In this document: positions 47,352 through 59,403 of the stretch, piece after piece
How positions within the stretch are numbered: position 1 is the first letter of the stretch
Layout of the letters: every line of letters begins with the position of its first letter
DNA from: Arachis hypogaea
Lineage: Eukaryota > Streptophyta > Magnoliopsida > Fabales > Fabaceae
Direction: 5' to 3'
DNA: 64,000 bases
Assembly: GCF_003086295.3 (NCBI RefSeq)
Contig: NC_092048.1
Span: forward strand, 111,678,276 to 111,742,275
Translations under genes and position numbers: made by a program
The notes under the pieces: generated by a model
Database searches by the model: none
Told to the model about the DNA's origin: nothing
Seen by the model: the letters and a program-made list of their open reading frames with translations, nothing else

Positions 47352-47366
47352 GTGCCCCTGCTCGAG

Positions 47367-48335
47367 CTCGGTTTTTCTTTTGAGGTCGAGTCTTAGTTTT
47401 GGGACTTCGATCCTTCTCTGGTGAAGCTGAACTCGAGCATCCGACTTCCTCTCTGTAGAATCTTTTTGAATGCGGAACGTTTTCTTAAGCGCGCGCTTTG
47501 GTATTAGCGCTCTGGTCTTGGGAATGTGCGAGGGTTTAATACCCTCATTAATTAATTTTTAATGTCCCGTTTCCCTTGGCTCTTTTATTTTGAACTTTAC
47601 ACACAAAAAACGGTTTCTCTTCTCTGTTTTACTTGTAACTTCCCCCTTTTCTTTCTCACTTTCTGTTTTTGCATTTTCGCATTTCTTCCAGCGACGTTGC
47701 TTGGCGATTGTTGGTGCTCTCTTTTAAAGGCGATTCCGGATTCTGTCTTCCATCTTCAACTTCTTTGAAGCTTTCTCCTTTTTCCAGGTTGGTTTTACTT
47801 TCTGCTTCTTTACTTCTTTCGTCGCTTTGCCTTCGGTTCTTTGGTAAAGCTTTGATTTTTCGTCTGAATGCATGCTGGAAAGTTTGAACTTTTTCGCGTC
47901 GTTATGCCCGATTGTTGCTGTGATGCGTGTTTCTGGCATTTCTCCTGATGATTGAGGTTTTTTAGGGCTTTTCATGTTTTACTGCCTTTTTATTTGATTT
48001 TGTAGCTTTCCGGAATAATGGCTTCGTTTGATTCTTTTGAAAAAGGTTGCGTCTTTGATGTCCTCCTGTTTGGTATTTGTTGTTTACTTTTTGATTGAAA
48101 AAGGGCTTTTCTTTGCTGAGAATTTTGTTGGGATGTTAGTCTCGTAGATTTTTTTTGAGTCCTTACTCTGTCACTGCCTCTAAAGGATGCCCCTGGACCT
48201 TATCTTGGGGTTTTCCTTTTACTTGCTTGTATGCTTGAGTCATGCTCTGCTTATGAGTTGATTTTGACTTTTGCCCGATGTGTTTTTGGTTGGTAATCTA
48301 TTTTCTTCTTTCTTGCTGTAGGACTAGTTGACCTC
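47367..48335 (+). other. Leader exon and 5' intron of the element C antisense gene
   Basis: Pyrimidine-rich leader ending TTTCCAG|GTTGGT at 47787/47788. The intron runs to TTGCTGTAG|GACTAG at 48321/48322, and ATG follows 14 bp later. The same splice arrangement lies in element A (17170/17169 and 16594/16593). A GCGCGCGCTTT block at about 47490 is shared with A. Transcription start is not determined. Confidence 0.55.
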
Positions 48336-50279
48336 ATGTCTTCTCGCAAAAATATTGTTGAGACATCTTCCCAAGTCCCTGAGGGCATGGCCGATTGGGT
48401 GGATTCTATGGTTCTTCTGTGTGTTTCTTTGGTCGACTCCGAATTTTGTCAGCAGCTTAGGCAATTTCATAGGATTTGTAGTAATGGTAGTGATGAAAAG
48501 AATTATGAGCTTGTATCCCCTAACTCTGAAGAAAGGGTTTGCTTTTCTACCCGAGTTGTTGGAGAACGTCCCTTTTTCCATGCATACGACTTCTTTTTTA
48601 GTCAAATGAATATTACTCTTCCTTTTACCCCCTTTGAGACCAACCTATTGTGGTCTTGTAACGTAGCTCCATATCAGCTTCACCCCAACTCCTGGGGTTT
48701 TATAAAAATCTTTCAATTGCTGTGTCACGAACTAGGTATCCCTGCTTTGCAGTCCCTCTTCTTTTATCTCTTTGTTTTGACAAAGCCTGGGGTGGTTAAG
48801 AAGAAGGCCGCCTGGGTTTCTTTCCGAGCTTCCCAGGAGAAGACGGTTTTTTTCATGTTTGATGAATCTTTTCGTGACTTTAAGAATTACTTTTTCAGGG
48901 TCCGAGCTGTTGAGGGAGCTCGGCCCTTTTTTCTGGATGAAAATGACGAGCCTACTTTTCTTTTAGAATGGCAAAAGAATGTAATGGTGTCTAAATATAC
49001 GTGGGAGATGTTAGATGAGGCTGAGAAAGCCTTTGTGACTATGTTGGAAGAAAACTGGGGGCAGCCTCCCTATCTTGATACAAAGAAATTCCTAGGAAAT
49101 CCCTCTCTTCTCCGAGCTGAGCTGGGTAGTGGTTGATTTCTCTTTTGTCTTTTTGCTTATTTTGTCGAGTTTATTTCTTTTCTCTTCTTTGATTCATAAC
49201 CTGGTCTTTCGCTGTGATGTTTGTTTGCAGAGATGATTAAAAATAAAGAATCTATGAAGGCCTTTAAGAAGGCGAGGAAAGCTACTGCAGTTCAGAACAT
49301 CTCGGCCAAGATGGCCGAGGAGGGGTCTTCTCAGGTTCAGTCGAAGCCATCTGTACCGAGCTCTCCTGGACCGAGGAGGATAATTCCTACTCCTCGGGTT
49401 TATTTGGTTGATCCTCCACAGGCTTCTGTCGTTACCTCTGGTGCTCCTCCACCAAAAAAGAAAAAAACCGCTGAGCCATTTAACCTTGATGGCCCTGATT
49501 TTGATGCTGTTGAGTTTGTGGACCAGCAAATTGGTCCTTATGGCACCATTCCTACTGACGATGTTTCTCTCCTTCGCCATTTGGACTTTATTACTCGGAG
49601 CAGCGTAAAAATGGCATATATGGGGGCGGCTTTATATCAGACTGCTCAAGATCTTCCCATTCATGCTACAAAGGCTTTTATGGAAGGGGCTAAGTTGGAG
49701 TTCGACCGAATGAAGGGTTTGAAGGAGGAACTTGAGGTGAGGGTGACTAAGTTGGAGAAAGAGTTGGAGGGTGAAAAGGCCAGTTCTATTGCCTTGGCGG
49801 CTTCTGCGAAGTTGGCTGAAGACACAGCGTTGAAGCACACGGAGAGTTATGTCACGACTTATAGGGAGATGATGCGTCTCAAGGATGATTTAGAGTCTGT
49901 CCGAGTTGATTACGCCGAGCTCCAGGGTCACCTTGTAGGTAGTGTAACTACTGCTTATGAGAACCTGAAGGAGCAGGTCCGGGTTCTTGCACCCGAGCTC
50001 GACCTAACTCTCTTAAGCTTGGATAACGTCGTAAAGGACGGTAAGATTATCCCTGATAACCCTGATGATGATGATGTCAACCCTCCTTTAGTACCTGCCT
50101 CCAAAGCTTCCGTTGTGCCTACTTCTTTAGCTCCTTCATCTGAGGCTGGTCATCCTGAGTCAGAGCCTGATTGTCAAATCTTGAACCGGGATGATGAAAC
50201 CGTGGATGCGGTGCTTCTTCAGACTTGCCCTCCTTTACCCCGTGTTGATGCTGCTGAGAAGCCTTCAGATCCTCAATGA
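48336..50279 (+). CDS. Element C antisense gene ('putative gypsy type transposon' protein), spliced, intact
   Basis: This gene runs opposite to gag-pol of element C. Coding exons 48336-49125 and 49231-50279 join in phase 1 across a 105-bp intron (G|GTAGTG ... TTTGCAG|AGATG), giving 612 residues without an internal stop. Exon 1 is the globular 'putative gypsy type transposon' region (NSWGFIKIFQLLCHEL, FMFDESFRDFKNYFFRVRAVEG, FFLDENDEPTF). Exon 2 starts basic (KAFKKARKATA), has a PPPKKKK motif that could be a nuclear signal, then EFVDQQIGPY, a coiled coil of about 90 residues, and an acidic, Pro/Ser-rich tail with DCQILNRDDETVDAV. It matches the element A antisense protein along its whole length. 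Function is unknown. Its open state contrasts with the broken sense polyprotein. Confidence 0.82.
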
Positions 50280-50689
50280 TTATCTGGATATTTGTGTAGA
50301 TAGCCCGGCTTGTGGGCTTTGAACCTTTTATATGTTGTAATTGGTAGCTCTGACTTTTGATACTCTCTTAGTTGCTTGTTTAGCAACTTTATTTTGAAAA
50401 ACAAAGTGGTTTCTCAAGCTCTTGGGGCTGATTTTGGTAGCCTCTTGAGTTTGTTATTATTATAACTTGTGTTTTTTGTAACATATCTGTCTGCATCTGT
50501 CTTGGTATCTTTTTAGGTTTTTTGGGAGTGTTGGAACTTTGTTGTTCGACCTCTTTGGATTGCCTTTGTATTTCATACTTGTGGCTTGGTTCCTTTGAGG
50601 TTGTGGATGTTTGGATCCACCTTGTATGTTGGCTTCCTCACTTTGGCCTGAAGTTATTTCTAGTAATCCGTTTTGTTTGTTCAGGTCTC

Positions 50690-51740
50690 TGTTAGGAATT
50701 TCCTTTTATAACGTTAAGGTTTTTAGGAGGCCGACTTCGTCATGTCGGTTTCTTCTAAGTTATTTTTAGTAATCCTCTTTCTTGGACCTTGTGCAGGTCT
50801 CTTTCAGGGGTTACTTTTATAACTTTGTGTTTTGGGCCGACTTCATCATGTCGGGCCCTTCTAAGTTATTTTAGTAATCCTCTTTTTTGGACCTTGTTCA
50901 AGTCTCTTTCAGGGATTACTTTTATAACTTTATGTTTTGGGCCGACTTCATCATGTCGGGCCCTTCTAAGTTATTTTAGTAATCCTCTTTTTTGGACCTT
51001 GTTCAGGTCTCTTTCAGGGATTACTTTTATAACTTTATGTTTTGGGCCGACTTTATCATGTCGGGCCCTTCTAAGTTATTTTAGTAATCCTCTTTTTTGG
51101 ACCTTGCTCAGGTCTCTTTCAGGGATTACTTTTATAACTTTATGTTTTGGGCCGACTTCATCATGTCCGGCCCTTCTAAGTTATTTTAGTAATCCTCTTT
51201 TTTGGACTTTGCTCCGGTCTCTTTCAGGGATTACTTTTATAACTTTATGTTTTGGGCCGACTTCATCATGTCGGGCCCTTCTAAGTTATTTTAGTAATCC
51301 TCTTTTTCGGACCTTGTTCAGGTCTCTTTCAGGGATTACTTTTATAACTTTATATTTTGGGCCGACTTCATCATGTCGGGCCCTTCTAAGTTATTTTAGT
51401 AATCCTCTTTTTTGGACCTTGCTCAGGTCTCTTTCAGGGATTACTTTTATAACTTTATGTTTTGGGCCGACTTCATCATGTCGGGCCCTTCTAAGTTATT
51501 TTAGTAATCCTCTTTTTTGGACCTTGCTCCGGTCTCTTTCAGGGATTACTTTTATAACTTTATGTTTTGGACCGACTTCATCATGTCGGGCCCTTCTAAT
51601 TACTTTAGTAATCCTCTTTTATAGGGCTGGCCAGACCTCTTTCCAGGGATTTACTTTTTATAACTTTGGTTTGTGACTGATCCGACTTCTTTACGTCAGC
51701 CAGTCTTTAAGTTATTTTTTAGCAATCCATTTTATTAAGA
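50690..51740. repeat. 105-bp tandem repeat block in element C
   Basis: Units with GTCTCTTTCAGGGATTAC begin at 50797, 50902, 51007, 51112, 51217, 51322, 51427 and 51532, an exact 105-bp spacing, with diverged copies at both edges. The 105-bp length is a multiple of three, so one frame stays open for 295 residues; this is an artefact of the array. The unit is homologous to the 107-bp unit of element A on the opposite strand. Confidence 0.92.
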
Positions 51741-52144
51741 CCTCGTCAAGTCCTTTCTATGGATCACTTTCGATAACTTCTTGCATTAATCTGTTTTCAT
51801 CTTTGCCGATTTTGTAGAAATTGGGTTTAATCCCCGTTTGGTCGACCTTTTGATGAATTTGGTTTTTGTCTTTGCTGGTCTTTATCGTGTTCGTGCATTG
51901 AATTTGGTTTTCACTTTCTGCCGATATGTGGATTTATAATCGGACAATGAGCATTTCAGATTAATGCGTCTTGAGAATTTGTAGAAGATCTAAACAAATT
52001 TTATTCAAAAGAAAATGCAGATATATACATGTGGGAGTTTTATCCCTCTAAGTCGGGCAATTTGTAGCTCTTTGGCTTGGCACCTCATTAAAAAACCTTT
52101 TCAGAAAAAAGAGTGCGCCTTATCCTAAGATCATTTATCACCCC
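51741..52144 (-). other. Element C segment between tandem repeats and pol
   Basis: Non-coding, equivalent to 13234-13700 of element A. Shared words such as GCCGATT(T)TGTAGAAA and the CGGACAATGAG region confirm the match. No gene. Confidence 0.55.
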
Positions 52145-55100
52145 CTAACTAGAGTACCTTCTCAGGTTGCAGGCGTGCCACGACCTAGGGAGCTCTCGCC
52201 CTTCGAGTTCGGACAGTCTGTAGTAGCCCTTTCCAAGTACTTCTATGACTCGGTAGGGTCCTTTTCAGTTTGCTGCCAGCTTTCCTTCTCCAGGTCGAGT
52301 TGTTCCGATATCATTTCGGATTAGGATGAGGTCGTTCTCGGAAAAATTTTGTGGCACTATCTTTTGATTGTATCTCGAAGCCATTCGACATTTTAATGCC
52401 TCTTCTCTGATTCGAGCTCTTTCTTGGATTTCCGAAAGTAGGTCGAGTTCTTCCCTTTGAAGTTGGGAGTTGGCTTCTTCATTATAGTGGATCACTCTGG
52501 GCGACCCTTCTTCAATCTCCACTGGGATCATTGCCTCCATTCCATAAGCTAATCGGAAGGGTGATTCCTTTGTGGTGGAATATGGCGTTGTTCGGTATGT
52601 CCATAGGACTTGTGGAAGCTCTTCAGCCCAGGCTCCCTTTGCATCCTGTAATCTCCATTTTAGCCCAACCAATATGACTTTGTTGGCAGCTTTGGCTTCT
52701 CCATTGGCCTGGGGATGTTCTATGGAGGTGAATTGGTGTTTTATGTTCAAGTCGGCCACTAACTTTCTAAAGCCTGCATCTGTGAATTGGGTGCCATTGT
52801 TTGTGGTGATGAAGTATAGAACCCCAAACCTTGTGACAATGTTTATATATAGGAATTTTCGACTTCTTTGAGCAGTGGCGTTAGCTAGAGGTTCTGCCTC
52901 AATCCATTTTGTAAAGTAGTCTACCCCTACTATGAGGAATTTGACTTGTCCTGTTCCCTGAGGGAAAGATCCGAGCAGGTCGAGTCCCCATTTTGCGAAT
53001 GGCCAGGGCGAGGTTACGCTGATGATCTCCTCTGGCGGGGCGATGTAAAAGTTGGCATTGATGAGCGGATATTTTATACGCTTTTTGGGGTTAATTTCAT
53101 ATAGTTTTGAGTATGTTCTAGTTAGTTTTTAGTTTATTTCCATTAGTTTTTAGGAAAAATTCATATTTCTGGACTTTACTATGAGTTTGGTGTTTTTCTG
53201 TAATTTCAGGTATTTTTCTGGCTGAAATTGAAGGAGCTGAGCAAAAATCTGATTCAGGCTGAAAAAGGACTGCTGATGCTGTTGGATTCTGACCTCCCTA
53301 CACTCAAAGTGGATTTTCTGGAGCTACAGAACTCGAAATGGCGTGCTTCCAATTGCGTTGGAAAGTAGACATCCAGGGCTTTCCAGAAATATATAATAGT
53401 CCATACTTTGCACAAGGATAGACGACGTAAACTGGCATTCAACGCCAGTCCTCTGCCCAATTCTGGCGTCCAGCGCCAGAAAAGGATCAAAAGCTGGAGT
53501 TGAACGCCCAAACTGGCATAAAAACTGGCGTTCAACTCCACAAATAGCCTCTGCACGTGAATTGCTTAAGTCTCAGCCCCAGCACACACCAAGTGGGCCC
53601 CAGCACACACCAAGTGGGCCCCAGAAGTGGATCTCTGCATCATCCATCATAGTTTATCCAATTTTTGTAAACCTAGGCTACTAGTTTAGTATTTAAACAA
53701 CTTTTAGAGACTTATTTTGTATCTCATAACATTTCAGATCTAAACTTTGTATTCTCTGACGGCATGAGTCTCTAAACCTCATTGTTGGGGGTGAGGAGCT
53801 CTGCTGTGTCTCGATGAATTAATGCAAGTATTTCTGTTTTCCATTCAAACACGCTTGTTCCTATCTAAGATGTTCATTCGCGCTTAACTGTGATGGAGGT
53901 GATGATCTGTGACATTCATCACCTTCCTCAAACCACGAACGTGTGCCTGACAACCACCTCCGTTCTATATCCGATTGAATGAGTATCTCTTAGATTCCTT
54001 AATCAGAATCTCCGTGGTATAAGCTAGAACTGATGGCGGCATTCATGAGAATCCGGAAAGTCTAAACCTTGTTTGTGGTATTCCGAGTAGGATTCAAGGA
54101 TTGAATGACTGTGACGAGCTTCAAACTCCTGAAGGCTGGGCGTTAGTGACAGATGCAAAAGGATAGTAAATCCTATTCCAACCGGATCGAGAACCAACCG
54201 GTGATTAGCCGTGCTGTGACAGAGCACGTGAGCGTAGTTTTCACTGGAAGGATGGAAGGTAGCCATTGACAACGGTGATCCACCAACACACAGCTTGCCA
54301 TAGGAGGACGTGCGTGCGTGAATCAAAAGACAGAGGAAAGCAGAGATTCAGAAGACAAAGCATCTCCAAAACTCCAACATATTCTCCATTACTGCACAAC
54401 AAGTAACCTTTAATTTATGCTCTCTTGGTTATTCGCAATTCAACTGATAAACATAATTGACTTCCTGACTAAGATTTACAAGATAACCATAGATTGCTTC
54501 AAACCAACAATCTCCGTGGGATTCGACCCTTACTCACGTGAGGTATTACTTGGACGACCCAGTGCACTTGCTGGTTAGTGGTACGCATTGTGAAAAGTGT
54601 GATTCACAATTCGTGCACCAGGCATGTTTATGACATGGTGGACACGTCTTTACGAACTCTGTGGCTTTCTTTTGTAGAGTTGGCCAATAAAATCCTGCCC
54701 GGAGTACTTTTTTGGTAAGTGCCTGCGCTCCGAGATGATTGCCACAGATGCCACTGTGTACTTCTTCTAAAACTTCCTTTGTGTTGGAAGTCGGTACACA
54801 TTTTAACAATGGTATTGAAATTCCCCTTTTGTATAGAGTATTGTTTATGATAGTGTAGTATTGTGCCTCCCTTTTTAGCCTCTTTGCCTCCTTCTCATCT
54901 GTGGGGAGTGTTTCTGTTTTGAGGTAGTTAATTATGGAAGTCATCCATCCTTGATCCAGGCTTGTTATGGCTAGGACTTTTTCTTCTTCCGAGATTGACG
55001 GGTTCTGCAGCATTTCCTGGATGAGGCTTCTATTCTTGCCTCCTGGTTTAGTGCTGGCTAATTTTGAGAGTGCATCAGCTCAGGCATTTTGTTCTCGAGG

Positions 55101-58100
55101 TATGTGGCAGACCTCATATTCCCCGAGTTGTCCGAGCTGTTCCCTGGTTTTGTCCAAGTATTTTTTCATGGTGAGATCTTTGGCTTGGTAGCTCCCTGCT
55201 ATTTGTGAAGTGACCACCTGTGAGTCACTGAAGATGATGAGCTTTTGAGCTCCGACCTCTTTAGCCAACTTCAAACCAGCTAGTAGTGCTTCATATTCAG
55301 TTTGGTTGTTTGAGGCAGGGAACCCGAATTTGAGGGAAAGTTCGATTTGGATTCCCTGATCGCTTTCAATTATCACACCCGCGCCGCTTCCAGTTTTGTT
55401 TGAGGAACTGTCTACATAGAGATTCCATTCTGTAGGGATTTCTGAGGTATCTGTAAATTCTGCAATGAAGTCAGCCAAATATTAGGATTTGATGGCTGTC
55501 CGAGCTTCGTATTGAAGGTCAAATTCAGACAACTCGATTGTCCTGCTAAATCTGTTTTCTGCAGAATGCCTTTTATTGGCTTATTGGTCCGAACCCTGAT
55601 GCTGTAGGCTTGGAAATATGGGCGAAGTTGTCGAGATGTTAATATGAGAGCATAGGCAAATTTTTCTATTTTTTGGTAGTTCAGCTCGGATCCTTGTAGT
55701 GCCTTGCTGATGAAGTATACAGGTTGTTGCCCACTGTCGTTTTCTCGGACCAATACTGAGGCTACTGCTCGACTTCCTACTGTGAGGTATAATACAAAGG
55801 GTTCTCCTTCTCGTGGCCGAGTTAGGATAGGAGGTTGTCCCAGGAACTTTTTGAAAGCTTGGAGGGCCTGTTCGCACTCTGTTGTCCATTTGAACCTCTT
55901 TCCCTTCCTGAGAGTAGCATAGAAGGGGAGAGATCTTATTGCTGATCTCGCTAGAAATCTGGACAAGGCTGCCAATCTTCCATTGAGCTGTTGTACCTCT
56001 TTGACGCAAGTCGGGCTCTTCATATCGAGTATGGCCTGGCATTTATCCGGGTTTGCCTCAATTCCTCTTTGTGTAAGCATAAAACCCAAGAATTTGCCAG
56101 CTTCTACTGCGAAGGTGAATTTTGCAGGATTAAGTTGCATGCCATGTCTTCTTATAGTGTCGAAAACTTGGGTGAGGTCGGACAGTAACATCTCTTCACT
56201 TTGTGTCTTTATTAACATGTCGTCCACATAGACTTCCATGATTTTTTTGATGTGATCCATAAAGACCTTATTCATTAATCTCTGGTAAGTGGCTCCTGCA
56301 TTTTTAAGTCCAAAAGGCATGACGATGTAGCAGTAGTTTGCTTTTGGGGTTAAGAATGAAATATTTTCTTGGTCGGGTGGGTACATTGGGATTTGATTGT
56401 ATCCCGAATATGCGTCCATAAACGAGAGGTATTTGTATCTGGAGGAGGCATCCACCAGAGCGTCGATACTTGGGTGTAGATAAGGATCTTTTGGGCAGGA
56501 TTTGTTGAGATCAGTGTAGTCGGTGCACATCCACCACTTCCCATTTGATTTTTTCACCAAGACGACGTTAGCTAGCCATAGTGGGTACTTGACTTCTCTT
56601 ATGAATCCTGCCTCCAGTAGAGCTTGTACCTGGTCTTCCACAGCTTGGGATCGTTCTGGTCCGAGCTTTCTACGTCTCTGTTGTACTGGCCGAGATCCTG
56701 GGTAGACTACTAGCTTGTGGCACATTAATTCAGGGTCTATGCTTGGCATGTCCACAGCCTTCCATGCAAAGATGTTGATGTTATCTCGTAAGAACTGTAC
56801 GAGTGATTCTTTTTTATCTCCTTTTAGGATTGTACCGATATTGGTTGTTTTGTCCGGAATATCTCCGATCTGGACTTTTTCTACTTCTCCTTCGGGTTGT
56901 GGGCGGAGTTCTTCCCGCCTCTAAACTCCACCAAGCTCGATGATGTGGAATTCTTCTCCTCTACCTCTGAGGTTTAGACTTTCGTTGTAACAGCGGCGTG
57001 CTGTCTTCTGGTCTGCTTTTATTGTAGCTATTCCTTCTGTAGTTGGGAACTTCATGCATAGATGTGGAGTCGAGACTACAGCGCTGAGCTGATTTAAGGT
57101 TGTCCGACCTATTAAGGCATTGTAGGCTGAACTCACGTCGACCACGATGTAGTCTATCTTGAGTGTTCTTGACTGGTTTCCTTTTCCGAAGGTCGTGTGT
57201 AATGGGATGTATCCAAGTGGCTGAACTAGAGTGTCTCCCAGTCCGAACAGGCTGTTCGGATATGCTTTGAGTTCTTTTTCTTCCAGGCCAAGTTTGTCGA
57301 AGGCAGTTTTGAACAAGATGTCGGCGGAGCTTCCTTGGTCTACCAGTGTGCGGTGGAGATTTGCGTTTGCCAGTATAATAGTGATGACCATGGGATCGTC
57401 GTGTCCTGAGATGATGCCGGATGCATCCTCTTTGGTAAAAGTAATTGTGGGGATGTCGAGTGCTTCCTTCTTTCCCTCGACATGATATACTTCTTTAAGA
57501 TATCTTTTGCGAGATGATTTAGAGATTTTTCCTCCCGTAAATCCTCCGTGTATCATGTGGACGTGTCTCTCTGGTGTACAAGGTGATTGCTCAGTTCGTC
57601 CGACATCTTCGTCCTTTTTCCTTTTTCTTTGCTCATCGTCTCGGGTGGCTATGTATCGACCTAATTTCCCCTCTCTTACTAGTTTTTCTATGACGTTCTT
57701 TAAGTCAAAGCATTCGTTGGTGGAATACCCACGGATTCGATGATATTCACAATATTCAGTCCGATTTCCTCCTTCTTTTTTGCCTTTGAGTGGTCGAGCT
57801 GGGGGTATTTTTTCAGTATGGCACACTTCTCTGTAGACATCCACAAGGGACACCCGAAGAGGGGTGTAATTGTGATATTTTTTATTTTTTCCCCATGTTG
57901 ATCTTCTTTCTTTTTGGATTCTTTATCTTTATCTCGGGAGGAGTAGTTGAATCCGGATTTTGAGGTCTCTCCTAGTCGAGAGGTTTCCTCTATGTTGATG
58001 TACTTCTCTGCTCGTTCTTGCACTTCGTTCAGAGATGTGGGGTATTTTTTCGATATAGATTGGCTAAAAGGTCCTTCTCGTAATCCATTGATGAGACCCA

Positions 58101-58827
58101 TAATGGCGGCCTCTGTTGGTAGGCTTTGTATGTCCAGACATGCTTTGTTGAATCTTTTTATGTAGCTGCGGAGACTTTCCCGATCTCCTTGTTTGATTCC
58201 TAATAGACTTGGGGCGTGCTTAGCCTTATCTTTTTGGATGGAGAATCTGGCCAGGAACTTCTTGGCTAAGTCATCGAAGCTTGAGATGGACCTAGGTGGT
58301 AGATTGTCGAACCATCTAATTGCTATCTTTGTTAAAGTAGTTGGGAAGACTTTGCAGCGAACTGCATCTGAGGCGTCGATGAGGTACATTCTACTTCTAA
58401 AGTTACTGAGATGATGGCCAGGATCTACTGTGCCATCGTATAAAGTCATGTCGGAAAGTTTGAAGTCCTTTGGGATTTTGGTCCTCATAATCTCTTTGGT
58501 GAATGGGTCTTGGTCCTTACGGGAGTCGTCTTCGTGACCGGATCGAGTAGTCTTGGTCTTGAGATCTGCTTCGAGTTTTAGGAGCTTGTCCTCTAACTCG
58601 CGGCGTCATCTAACTCCCCTTCGTTGGTCTCTCTCAGCTTCTCGTTGATGCTCCACCTCTTTTTCGAGTTGCTTTAAGCGGTCTTGAAGTGCCTCCATGG
58701 CTCCCACATTTGGTGAATCGTTGTTTTTGTTAGGTTGAGGGGTATCTTTTGGTGTAGTATCCGCGTTCTTGTGCGGTGTTCTATCTTCTAGATCCGAATC
58801 GTGGTCGTTGTCATGGTCGTCTGCCAT
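52145..58827 (-). pseudogene. Element C gag-pol polyprotein, interrupted
   Basis: About 1705 codons once the inserted solo LTR is discounted, matching element A. The start is ATG 58827. Gag core with YDGTVDPGHHLSNFRSRMYL (58450-58390) and CEYHRIRGYSTNEC; protease DQGSSADILF (about 57335) and ALIGRTTLNQL; reverse transcriptase MPFGLKNAGATYQRLMN and YVDDM (about 56225); RNase H LYVDSSSNKTGSGAG (about 55425); integrase C-P-PCHKH (about 54640), then the solo LTR, then the catalytic core and C-terminus to 52145. Stops lie at 58606, 56921, 55482, 55080 and 52265, with frameshifts near 57880 and 55560. Two of the three catalytic integrase residues are replaced (second Asp by Asn, Glu by Lys). Not functional. 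Confidence 0.92.
53059..54620 (+). repeat. Solo LTR of the abundant Arachis gypsy family, copy 2, inside element C integrase
   Basis: 1562 bp with TGATGAGCGGATA...TTCGTGCACCA ends and the 5-bp duplication GGCAT (53054-53058 and 54621-54625). It splits the integrase frame just after the zinc-binding motif. It was left after recombination between two LTRs. A 24-bp unit (AGCACACACCAAGTGGGCCCC) is tandemly doubled near 53580-53625. Two hairpins match copy 1 at 38446. Confidence 0.9.
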
Positions 58828-58849
58828 GGTGGTGGGATGACTTCCAGAT

Positions 58850-58867
58850 TCCCCGGCAATGGCGCCA
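58850..58867 (-). promoter_or_regulatory. Primer binding site, tRNA-Asp type (element C)
   Basis: On the minus strand TGGCGCCATTGCCGGGGA follows the 5' LTR by one base. It differs at one position from the sequence expected to pair with plant tRNA-Asp. Confidence 0.75.
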
Positions 58868-58868
58868 A

Positions 58869-59398
58869 TGTTCCGAGGGTCACCTAAAACTGTAGATCGA
58901 TCTCAGACGAGATCTTCTGTACTGATCGGTGATGACGTGTCTGGCGTGTGGGTGGTGGCCGGAGCAGTCGCGTCCGACTGGTAATGCTGCTGATCCTCTG
59001 TCATCGGAGGGTGGTGGTACCTGCAAGGGACTCCGATGCTTAAGTTAGCAAGGGTATTAAGCAGATTTTTAGTAGAATCAGAATATGAGTTATACCTGGG
59101 TGCTCCAGTGTATTTATAATGGTGAGAAGTGACCTTTTTTAGATAAGATAAGTTAGTTATCTTTATTTTATCTTATCTTTGAGCGAGGTCATCTTATCTT
59201 CAAGGGAACCGCTCTTATCTTTATAGGCTTGGGCTGCCTTATGATTTGGGTCATGTTCCTCTATTTGGGCCCTTTATTGGGCTTTCTTGGCAATTTGGCC
59301 GAGCTCTTTGAGAAGAGGTCGGATGGTCTGACCTGAAGAGGTCGGTCGCTTTGTCGCTAAACATCCCGGATCAGACAGTTCGACACAGGGTATGAACA
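58869..59398 (-). repeat. Element C 5' LTR
   Basis: 530 bp, partner of 46822-47351. Inverted TATA box at 59111-59118 and GATAAG/CTTATC hairpin at 59141-59179. The element RNA should start near 59080. Confidence 0.92.
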
Positions 59399-59403
59399 AT
59401 ATG

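Larger units (their letters stand above)
46822..59398 (-). mobile_element. Gypsy element C, complete Tat-lineage LTR retrotransposon, minus strand
   Basis: A 12.6-kb element flanked by the 5-bp duplication ATATG (46817-46821 and 59399-59403). LTRs are at 58869-59398 (5') and 46822-47351 (3'), 530 bp each, differing at about twenty sites, so it is older than element A. The layout is the same as A in mirror image: primer site, gag-pol, tandem repeat block, antisense gene, polypurine tract (47352-47366). A 1.56-kb solo LTR interrupts integrase. Protein similarity to element A is high throughout, so they are one family. Confidence 0.93.

Noticed and set aside
47562..47975. Short open frames before the element C antisense gene
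   Set aside because: They overlap a leader exon and intron with good splice sites that is duplicated in element A; coding use is unlikely.
50690..51740. Regular direct repeats resembling a CRISPR array
   Set aside because: Units are contiguous 105-bp tandem repeats without unique spacers, inside a plant retrotransposon.
55704..56924. Plus-strand open frames of 60-82 codons
   Set aside because: They are mirror readings of the element C reverse transcriptase region.
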